A DNA stretch of 64,000 nucleotides. Origin: Platycnemis pennipes. Lineage: Eukaryota; Arthropoda; Insecta; Odonata; Platycnemididae. Under the pieces are notes generated by a model that made no database searches, was not told the DNA's origin, and was given only the letters and a program-made list of their open reading frames with translations. The stretch is taken from contig OW121852.1 in NCBI GenBank assembly GCA_933228895.1, positions 57,454,872 to 57,518,871 on the forward strand. The letters run 5' to 3'. The position numbers and the translations under genes are program-made. Below are positions 12,201-24,200 of this stretch, piece by piece. Within the stretch, counting starts at the first letter, position 1; each line of letters opens with the position of its first letter.

Positions 12201-15200
12201 TTGATGGTCGAGCAAAAGCACATCCGTGAGGCCGTTTCAAAAGATCTCTTGGAACTGGCTAAAAATGGCATTGTAATGATTCCTCAGCCTCCCTACAGCC
12301 TCGTTCTTGCCCCAGCAGACTTTTTTCTCCTCCCCAAAGTGAAAACCGCCCTCAAAGGACGCCACCACGGGACCCTGGATGCTGTCAAAGCGGCTTGCAC
12401 GTATGCTCTGAAGGATGTTTCGTTTTCTGACTTCCAGGGAGCGTACAAAGTTTGGAAAACTCGCCTGCAGAAGTGTGTTGATGCTGAAGGAGCACACTTT
12501 GAAGACTACTAGAGTTTTGTAGCGATATCTCTAATAAATTTTTTTAAATAAATTTATTCTCATTACTCAAAATACACACCCTTTAGATCCATTGTATGTT
12601 CTCTGTGCATCCATTATTGTGTAAAACTTTAGCATCATGCTAATATTTAATTTTCTTCTATTGATTTGGTGTTCCGCATCTCTGAGCCTGCTCTAATTTT
12701 CTAAATTGTTTCCTTGCATTATATAACCAAGTGCGGTATACCCAAACTCATAATCAGTGACTAATGTAATCATGGAAAAGACTGTGACCATCCTAAATTT
12801 CTTTGTCTCCTTTGTACTGTAGACCTCCACTTTATGATGGGTTCACTTCACATTCTGCATGCTAGGGTGCTGATAATGGGTGCTGATTTTTCGTGCACTA
12901 TTTAAAATTTGACATTTCGCCCAATCTTTTGCACCCGTTATTTGTTACTAATTATGCATTTTAATCCTTATTTCTTGGTAGACAGAATTTTTCATCATAG
13001 CAACTTAAAAAATCACATCCCTGATAATTAAGATCAAGCCTTCAATTAGTCATTTCAGAGACGACATTTGTTTTACCAACGTGGAAAAACAGGAGCACTT
13101 CTACCAAAGAGTAACTTATTGTTAGAGCATGTTACCTACCAATGAAGTGATGTCATTTCCTAATGGACACAGCTGTAGCTGGATGATAAATCATATCAAT
13201 GAAATGAGTTGAATAATATTGTAACTAGGAATGTGTTGATTCTCGATACCTATTCTTGATACCACCGATTCTCTTGGGTTGGTATCATTATCGAGAATCG
13301 ATCGTCTAAAGTCGATACCGATACCGTCGATACTAGGGATAGTCGGATTGAAGCGTCCCACGAATGGAATATAGGAGCATTAGATATTGACAAAGAAAGG
13401 TTGTGTTAAAATGGTCATGAAATTATATGAAAAATTTTCCGTGCAACTAGAAGCAAAATAAAGATAAATATTTTTCACCCATTACCCCGGTATTACGAGA
13501 AAAAAAGACGTAGAATGCCACGGGGGTAGCGTACATTCACCTGTATCAGGTGGAAATTGAGAGCTAGTGCCCTAAAGGAACTTTGATCCCCTTCTCAGTT
13601 TCATATTTTCTTTCAGTCATTGCATCAAAAATTTTATAATTCAATTTAAAACCCTCCATCTAAATACTCACTGCTTTGTACTTTTATTGTTTAAATTAGA
13701 TTTACGAATGTATCACTCAAAAATTTGGGATGATCGGGATGGATCTTTCATTTCAATCGCTAATGAAATCAGTTCCGAAGGCTACAAATTATACGTATCC
13801 GGATCTGAGATTTTTATATTTCGCAGCCTAGTGATCGATGGGCAAATGGAATGCTGACAAGGAGAGGATTTGTAATTCGGGTCACGAAGTGAGTTAAAAA
13901 GTTTTTCCGTTCTACAAGAGTGAAATAAAGAAATACATGTCTTGGCTTTTTTCTCCTCAGGCTGGGATGAGAGGGAAAAAATTAAGCAGAATGTCACGCG
14001 GGTAGCCTACATTTCCCAGGCATGTACCGATGAAGTTTTTAAAAGTGAGAGCTAGTGTACTGCCGGTCGCAAGTTTCTTCCTTAACACTGCCTAGGAATA
14101 CAGTCCATGCTGTATTCGTAGGGTAAGGCAAGCAGGCAGTTAAAAAAAGTAGATTATCAGAAATTTCATGTCAATATATGTCAGCAAATTAAACAAATTA
14201 AATTTGGCATTAGTAAAAGTGATAGGAAAAATATTTTATTTCAGAATTAAAACTGCGGAAACAATACGTTAACTGTACAAAGTATTTTTAAGCGATGCAT
14301 AAGTAAATCTAGTTTAGACAATAAATTACAAAAAAGTCTGTAATCACATACCTACAAGGGGAAATTAAAGATGATAAAATTTTTGATTCAATGGCTGAAA
14401 GAAAAATTATAAACAGCAATAAGAATCGAACTTTATTATCTGCAGTACACTACCCCACTCTGATATTGTCAGCTTACCTGAGTTCAGAGAATGTAGGCTC
14501 CCCACATGTCATTAAACCTTTTTCTTGCGAATAATGGAGAAAAAAGCCAATACACATATTTCTTTATTTTTCTTCTAGTAGCATGAAAAAAGGCTCATCT
14601 CATTTCATGATCCAAGTTACACAACCTCTCCTTATGAGTATAAAACTCACATATATTATTTTAAAGGTTATTATTAATAAGACATTGCAAAATTACTATT
14701 TTACCAGCTTGAAATATTCTATAATAATTTTATCATCTTAAAAATTAAATCCCCAGATATTCCATGATTGGAATCTCCTACTGGATTAATAAGTTTTTGT
14801 TTCTAAATAGAATTCGAAAGCATTCAAGGATTTGGTTTACAACAGCAACCCAAGTTAATGTAAACCCATTGCAATGAATTAATTTTAGGTTTTTGATTTT
14901 TTTATTATTTAATATTCTATGTTATATATTATTCTTGGCAAGTGATATGCTCGGAAGTCTTTTTTTCTATAATTACATTTATACCTTTCTGGATAGAGGG
15001 TGATACAATATGGCATCACTAGGATCTTATATTTTGGAAAATGATTCAAATATTAATAATAATGAACTTGAAATAAATGAATGATTCTTTTAACTACACT
15101 ATAAAGAATGGTTGTGCAGGTTTCCAAAATGTATTGTTTGATGCTATGTGATAAGGAAAGTAAGCTTTATGTTAGAAGTAATAACATATAGTTATTGCTT

Positions 15201-18200
15201 TCATATATCTTGATCGAGGAAAATGTTATGCACACAGATGATAGGATGTTGATTTTTTCTACTATAAATTTACTTGATTTTTTGGAAATACTATTATTGC
15301 TGTTTTTCTGTATAGATTAAAAATGTAGGATTAGAAAAGAAATGAAATTCAGAATCTATTTTCGGAAACTAAGAATCTGAAACCAAGACAAAGATCCAAA
15401 ATCAAGACAAGGATCTGGTTCCTGATCGGAAAAAAACCTGGATCCATCCCTCACTACCCAGATAGCACGGGCATTTTCGTATCTGGATACGAAAGGATAC
15501 AATCAGGATAAGATAAGTCACACATTTGTCGTTTGTAAAAGGCGTTTGTGGAATATTTTGCACCAATTGAAGAACGAATGAGCTTGTATACGAAGAAAAT
15601 GGATGCAAATCACAAATATGTTGATGAAATATACTGGTGAGCGTTATTTTTTTCTTAAAATGGAAAATAAGTACACAAGATACATAGTATCCTTTCGTAT
15701 CGGATATACGTATCTCCTCGTATCGGATATACGTATCTCCACGTATCGGATCACGACAGGATACACGTATCTCTTCGTATCTGGTTCTGGGAGCTATTTT
15801 TTTGTCTAACTCGTCAGGCACGCTACGGACAGCTGATGCGGAGGTCAGGTCTTTAAAGAGCCTCTGATAAAAATATTAATCAAATTTTAATTACTAAATT
15901 TCAAGCCCTTAAATTTTCCTTTGTGATAGGATATTGCCAATCTGCATGTATTGATAAAAGTTTTTGAAGCTCATGCATAGGTAGCTCTGCAGCAAACAAT
16001 TGCTGAACGATATTGATAGAAGCGTAGAACCACAACATTGTTGTAGGCGTAAGTCAGAGGGTGAGTATATTTAGTTATTTTAATGTTAATTTTTTATCTC
16101 TGCGTAGCTCCTTGCATTATCTTTTCATTTTCGAGATCTCGAGAAATATTTTCCTCTCTTCATTATACAGGTATAAATAGCATTTTCCAGTGAGTCCTGG
16201 ATGTAGAATCACGGATGTATCTTTCGCGTTATGGCAATCTGTATCAATAACGCTTACCCCTAAAGTAGCGCAAGGTTAACAGTAACTGTCAATAAAAATT
16301 GCTCCACTGATAGTAATAAGCAATTTTAAGTGCCACGCGAAATATGAAGAATGTAGATCAGGTTCTCTCTGACATAAGTTCAATCAAAAAATAACAGTAA
16401 AGCTAGCGCACGCCTTATGAAGAACCATGATCGCGGCCAGAATCACAATTGTGACAAAGTTTAAACTTTGTTTCAGGAAGCTCTAATTGCTCTTGTCGAA
16501 GGTATGTTCTGAGTGTGGTAAAGTTCCTTATTACCAATTGCTTATTTTTTACGTGCCTTCGTATTTGTGATTTGTAACACCTCCATTTCTTACTGTCGCA
16601 GTTCCATTTAAGTAAAACTTCTCTACTGCTGCAGTAATTTGATTGCTATGGTTCATTGCTAGGAGTCACTGAAGCTTGTGAGCTCTCAGCCAACGGCGAG
16701 TTATGTATGAAATGTATTTGTTATTAGTAATTTGATCGAAACGTTCGTTAAAGATGTAAATGCTGATTGGAAATATACTGTTTCGTCACCAACAGTTTTA
16801 TTTTTCATTTTAGTCAACTTAAGGTGGTAACCTTGGTAATGGGAGATTAGAGAATAATCGATTGTGGGATTCGATGAATTATCAATTGTCAGAAACGAGG
16901 ACTATCGATTGTGAGATCTAGGGACCGATGTGGTATTCCTACGCCTCGTATCTTATCATATCTCCTTCGTAGCGGACATTGCACGCCTTGATATCTCGTT
17001 CGCATACTGTCCGGTAGTGGATGGTATCCATTGCCGAAGCACGACAGCAGGGCTCCGTATCTTCTTCAGCATTGGATAGTATCCAGTTACTAAGTGTATA
17101 CGTTGGAAGCTGTGGTATGTGGGTAGTTGATACCTATATGAAACATCAAAAATGAGAAACATATTTAGCACAGCAGGAAACATTTGTGACCAGAAACGAA
17201 ATTGCCTTGATCCAGAGAGACTAAAAATGTTGGTTTTTTGAACAAAAACCTAAAGTAGGCTCAAGGGTTTGTGTCATTACCCTCTACTTTTTTTCTCTTA
17301 ACCCATTCACCGCAGCTTATAAATGTGAACTGATGCCAGTAACTGATTTTTTTTTCTTTATATTTACATACATTGATGCATTTTAATAGCAAAAAATGTT
17401 GAAATTTTTATTTATTTTTAATTGATTCATTTAAATAATTTTAACATGGTCCGCCGAACGGCGATCCCCCGCCAGTGGTAAGCAAGGTGTAGGGGCAGGG
17501 TATGCAAACCGTAATCACTTATCATTATATTTTCATAAAAAATACTCTTCTCGTCAGTGTTTTCTATCCCTAAGCATATGCAAAGAGGAATAATTAAGGA
17601 AGAAAGTCTCCCGAATACTGGAATTTGATACTTTTGTAGATTTAATGATAAATTATTTTCCGTAGAGGTATGACACGGCTCACAAAACTAGTTTTACTAT
17701 GTTTTTTAGGTGATGCATTAGAAAGAAGCATATTACTTTTAGCAATTACGTGAAATGAAATATATCTTGAATTGTTTTCCAAAGTGGATGTCTATTACTA
17801 GAAGAAAACTGTGCCGCAAGAGAAGGAACGCATGGTATTTAGCTATGCAAAGCCAATACATTGCAAAGGAAAACAATCAGCAATAAAATTTAGTCGTCAC
17901 GATCATTTTCAGGAGCGTAATCCCCACACTTGGTGAGGATCTACTTTTAAGTTTTGCTGTATGGATCAACAAAAAATAAGTGCAATATTTTTCACAAAAT
18001 TTATTGAATTTTTAACAATAAACAGTATATAATGCATCAATTTATAAATCTTTTGATGAATTGAATATTTTTACATTAATATATATGAAAAATGCGGAAA
18101 CAAGGATCAAGGCAAAGGCCAGGCTCCCCTTCACAATCGACAAAATGATACTGTACATCTTTCCTCTGTCCTGTCTTAGAGCAATGGCGACACATTTTTC

Positions 18201-21200
18201 TTTTAGCTCTTTTGCCTTTGTCAGTTTCTGGATTATATATCCTGCTAGGTAAATGAATTTTTATAATGCTTGATGGTGATGGAGTTTTTAGCTGTGGAGC
18301 TTCACCTTTATATATTAGTTGTCGTATTTCTCCAGATATGTTACATTAGCACTATATTTTTGTGCAGCAAAAAAAGTTGGTTAACATTATATGAATGTTA
18401 TGAAATCCCAGTGAATATACCACCGCAGAGTTTTCCTGTCAAAATTGTAGTAAGAGATCAGTTGATCGGCCTTATCTACTCCCCCCATATTTTTGTTATA
18501 TTGTGCCACCACATATGATTTTCTTGAATCCTTCCCCCTCCTATTCGTCACAGAAATAATGTCACCATTGAACTCTGTGGAAATGGTGAGAACATCCCTC
18601 CTGTCTTTCCATTTTGTTACACTAAGTCCTTCATCCGTGAACTCGGAGTAATTTCCCCTTTTTTTAATTTCTTATGTATTACATTTGCAGGGTTTCCTTT
18701 TCATGAAGGTCGAAGGGTCTCCGAAGTAAAAATTTTCTTTTTCAATAAATCGCTAGACAAGGCCGCACTATTATAATAACTGTCCATATAAACAACGATG
18801 TCCAACATTTATGTAGCTTTGCAGCAACTTTTTTACCACTTTTTCCGTGTGATTGACCCCACCAACCTCTGGGTCTCCGGAACATGTGTTTACATTAGAT
18901 TTTAGAACAAATCCGTTCGGCTCACACAACATGTACAGTTTAATACCATATTCATGCCTTTTATTCAGTATAAATTGTCGAAAAGAGAGCCTCCCGCGCC
19001 ACATTACTAGAGGTCCGTGAAAGTGGTTTTATTTTTTGCTAAAATTCGTTTTAAAACTATGTGATTTCGGTGTTATAGAAAATCTTGGCGGTGTTATTAT
19101 AATGTTACAATTTTTGTGCATTTGTAGGCGTTTTATTATTTTTGGTACACATTTTGTGAATGCTTATACTTTTATTAAGCATTTTACATAACAAGAAAGG
19201 CAGTGAAAGAAGCATGCATAACTAAACACAATAGGAAACAAAGAAACTTGAACTGGGGGTGTGTCGAAATGATTTTTTTTTCATTGAAGCTCAGTGGAGC
19301 ACCGAATATCCGACGATGAACCGCTAATAAGTAGCACCCCCTCTCCTCCTATCTTTGCTGTTACTTCCCCCCTTGCCTTAACTGCTAGAGCTTCTGTTCC
19401 CAGCCAGCGGCCGTGTTTAAGTCTACAAAATTGTTACATTAGGCCCACACTAAAGGTTTTCCTGCAACAAGTTATCCAATTACGCTGTCTACCGCGTCGC
19501 GGTGAGTCACCGGAATTACTGCTCGGCATAGACGCGTGCCGGGCGCGTGAGCTTATATTTCCGCTCTTCCGCGTCACCATCTCTTCAAAATCGATGGATT
19601 CCTGCCTAAACATGATAGAACTTAGAATCGTAAACAGGACCTGGGTCAATCACCCCCATTTGCGCAATGCATGAACACCCGTAATCGGGACAGGTTATTT
19701 CCGATATCCATTAATGCAAGTTAATAATGTTTGAACAATGAATTTTCATTCCCGGATTAATGCGAGCAGGTATGAATTTTGTAAAGAGTCCTGTGGAATT
19801 AAGCTTTTGATTTCTAAGGAAATATCTTTGATCAAAAATTTATTATAGATAAGCTGTGACTAGGATCTTGTCAATTAATGACATAATTAATAATCCTAAA
19901 TAGGAAATAAAAAATTGGAATAGTGAAACTTATAAGTTTTATACAATACCTATATCATCCGTAACGCCCTTAATAGGATGCCTACCTTCCGTTACAAAAT
20001 TTCCATCACCCGGGAGTTTGAAGACCAATATCTCCAAGATGGCTAATGCGATTTTAAATTAAAGTATTTCAAATAAAAGCTTGTTTATTTCTACGTTTTA
20101 CTGATGGTATTAAAATATTTTTACAATTTTTTTACTGAAGTATGTGTTTAAGAATGGATTTTTAGCGAATTTTTTAAAGTACCGGATGGATCTATCAAAT
20201 TGGGGCATCATAAGAACAACACATCGAGATATCAAACTTTCCTTTTCATATATTGTGGCTAAGAGTTTTTTTTAGTCATATGAAGTTTCATACTATTACG
20301 TTCATCAATAATTTTGTTATTGATGAATTTGTCAGACTGCATTATTTTCTGTCCCGCATGCTTTCCGTTCCGGAAATCACCATTTGGACCTTTCTCTTGT
20401 TCTCAAGTCAGTAATATGAATCCACTTATGAAATCTCAATAGAATTCGTTGGTTATTTGATATCGATATATATTTATTTTTTGCTAAAAAAGCACTCTCA
20501 ACTGCCCAGAACATACCTGGAAGAAAAAGGTAGGGTGCGCATGGAATCTTCTGCTGCAAGCAGCTCGCCTATCACTGTGAATTAGTCATGAGTTCTTGGC
20601 AATAGTGGAAAAAAGTATCATCTTTAAGAATGCAAGTCAGTGTCATTTCAAGAATTGATGGTATCTTTGGAAGCATACCATCACTATGCCTCCTCGCGTA
20701 AAGTTTTTGGAGATGGAGTTGAGGATAATTTAAAATGCTATTTGTTTCTTTCATCGAGAAGCCGAGAAATGCGGGGACAAAAGCTATCTCTCTTATCGCT
20801 GATTTTATTTTGATGATTACTGCAACTTATAAAATTTTATTCAAGCCAGATTGGAGACTCTTCAGTTGTTATTGTTCTCCCCTTGTTATGGAGTAATGGA
20901 AGAATTGGGTAAAATGATGCTTCAATGTGGATATGAATGTTCATATCTTAATAGAATGTGATGTACAGGTTTTTTGATTACTGCAATATTTTAAGGTTTA
21001 AATCTTACATTGCCTGGTGGAACATCACAATAAGTATATTGTTGCTTTTCCTTTTCGAGTTTTAATTCCTTTTTGATCACTTATGTTTCCATAGTTGGAC
21101 AACCTTGTACATCCCATTCGAACATCAATGCGTACCATGGGTAATGCTGTCCGTTCTGTTCCTGATAACCTCCTGTCGACTGTTGATGGAATGGTGGATA

Positions 21201-24200
21201 ACATCAGCAAAGTATTTTCTCCATCAATTGGATCTAGCCGTCAGCAACAGGATGCTCCCCTCCTACTGGATTCATCCAAAGTCGGTGCTTCATTGGATGT
21301 GGAGGTATGGGCACTCATTTGTGATGTTACAGTAGAAACACAATTGACCAACTTCAGTATTATGAAAATTTGTTATTATGAAGGAAATTTGCCAGTTCCT
21401 AACAAAGGGATACAGTAGAAACTCGAAATTACGAAGTCGACCGGACCGGAAAAATCGGCACTTCGTAATATCAAATTTCGTATCAACGAGTATCTTTCAA
21501 AAACATCGCGATGAAGCTCTTTGTCGTTTCCTTAAATTAAGATGAACTCTCGCGATGTACTTGCATGATTTACGAAGTTATAATTCATAAAAGTATACTT
21601 AAATGTGTGTTCATGCCCAGAAGGTGCAAACAGTTTAACGCAACTAATTTGTCGGAGGTTGATTCTTCCCATTTTCGGGATTTTCACTACATCGTTCCAT
21701 CTTTTCACGGCGGAAATCCCGAAACTCGGAAGAATTAAACTCACATCTAAGCACTGCGGAAATTTACATCGCAACAACTAACTTGCCATTCTTTTTTTCC
21801 AATGAATGATTAGGCAATGAAGCGTCTTTTGCCCAAGTTTTTGTGCAGTTTGGAATAAGCCTATGAAGCTTCATAGCGCATTTTTCTATATTATTTCCTA
21901 ACTGGAGAACTCTTTAACTGAAGCGTGAGCGATGTTTAATCATTAGTAATACTGATTGATGCATACAATAAGGAAGTGTGCGACTTGCGCGATCATTGGC
22001 ACCCGATATTGAAATTAGAGAAATAAAATTTCGTTAGAAGATGGTCCTTTCTCCGCGTCAGGTATAATATATGTATCTACCTACGTTAAGCTAAGACAGT
22101 GAAAATAAGATTCTCTCGCGGATGCTATGCGATGGATACACGTTATGTATTTTGTATAAATAATGCTAAGCCCATTAATTTCCCGAAATAACTATCGTAT
22201 TTCTCCCTTGGATTCAGCTTATTTGTGCGTGGTTATTTCCGAGATGATAGAGCTGAAATAAGAGCTTATAGAAGAGTCCAGCTGTGTACCTCCTTTCAGA
22301 AGTAGGGTGTACAAGCCACGCACTTTAACGGTGAAGGTTGATAGTTCCTTTTACACTTCATCGGCTACTAACGATGCTAACATTACAAATCAATAATTTT
22401 CGTTTTTCACTCTACTACACGAAAGCTTCAGTTGTGGTTCTATTCAGATTAGGTCTGCCTGCCTGCTCTTCATTCATTATATCTCAAAATTCTTTTAAAC
22501 ATTCGCTATTGAATTGAAATGTGGGATATTTTTGCTAATCGTTTTTCCTTTGCTTACGATCATGCAAGGAGACTTGCGTCCAAGCATTGCAGCTCCAGGT
22601 CAGGCTACGCATCAAGCTGGAAGCTGCCTTCTTTCCCTCCTTTCCCCCTCGCTGTGGGTGGGGGTTACTCCATTCGCCCGCTCACAAACAGCTGCGAGGC
22701 CCATGGTCTCATAGTATCTTACGTCTGTTGTGAGGGTGATCCACCTGGGATTCAAGGCCAAGGGCTGCGCGTGAAGACTAAACCTCGAATGAATCATCAG
22801 CTTTACGCCGAATAGTCGCATCTTATCTTCCTCCTCCCTTACCTCAATTTGCTGCGTCGGCGGAGAGGGAAGACATGACTCTGGCGAGTGGAGCTTTTAC
22901 CATGAATCAAGATATGCCCGCAAAACAATATTTACGCTGAGTTAGACCCATCGGCATGCACAGATTCCTTGAGATTGGGGAGGGAACTTCTTAAAGGGCC
23001 CAAGAGCTGGTATGGGGGGCCTGCAAAGTTAGCGTGGGGCATCTCATGCTAGCCTAGCGTTGAGGGGGTGGGACGGAGGGGCACTCAAAGGGGCCTGATA
23101 ACCCGGAGGGCGGGCATGGGGGGGGGCTTGGGTGTGAGGGGGATGGCTCGTGTCCACTCATAGAGCGGGAAGGGGGGACACGGAGGGTCACTGGAAGGGG
23201 AAATATAGCTAGTGTGGGAGGGATAGGTTAGCCGCAAGTGAGAGAGAAAGGTGATGGGGGAGAGTATGCCGAGGTTTTGGAGCAAAGGAGAAGGAGAGCT
23301 GGGTGAATTTTCCTGGTGGGGACTGCCTAGTGATATCTCTTTTAGGATATTTCTTCGATCGCTATGTTGGAGTGAAAGGGGAGGAGGGTACACCATTTTC
23401 CGATATAAATATATATATGGGTGCTTGAGCGTTTTTTCGCATTGATTTTGCATGCACCCAGAACTAGTCTTCCTTTAGAATTAATGTGCGTTAAACTAAA
23501 TGGCCCTATGAACCATGCGAACTCATACTTTCTCTGATTTTCTTTGCTGTTGGCGGTGGAAGAAGGGAAGGGAAATGCGTATGAAGAGCCTTGCTCGATG
23601 ACTACATCAAAACGCTCAATGAGGACAGTAAATTAAACATGAGTCCTTTGATGATAACTATTGCCAGCCGGAATAATTATGCCGTCGAGCAAGGTTGAGT
23701 GTAATCAGTCTGAAATAGTGAGAAGAAAAAAAGCTTCCTTGGGTTATATTCACGACTGAATCTACCGCTCGAACAACATAGCACCATCTCCGATACATGT
23801 CATAGTTATTGCAAACGGGAAGCAAACGATTTCTATACCAGGAATACCATCATGGATTTATGTTTGGGAAAACTGGTAACAAAAAATGCCAGGGATCATG
23901 AGAGGAAAATGCTGGTTGTAGCAATTAGTCTCTCGCCGGCGAGTATATCCGTACACGACTACTTTACATTTTTTTACTCGTTGGCAACTCTGTGGACTCG
24001 TGGTAACAAAGCAAAATGCATTTTTGTCCGATTGATTCCATATTTTATGAGCTACGAACCTACGATTCAAAGTCGTCCTTAAGGTCTGGTTTCACTGGGG
24101 CGTCCAGCAGCCACGTCCAACTGTCGCGTCTGGACGTCGCGGCTAGACGACGCGGCCGGGTGGTTCCATTCAGGCGTCTACATCCTGTTTCCGCGGCTGG

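Noticed and set aside
19294..19674. Open frame of 126 codons in the less AT-rich part of intron 3
   Set aside because: Both strands are open here and neither translation resembles a known domain; probably transposon-derived composition.
23085..23453. Pro/Ser-rich minus-strand frame of 122 codons
   Set aside because: It is the shadow of a G-rich low-complexity block inside the pogo-like element.
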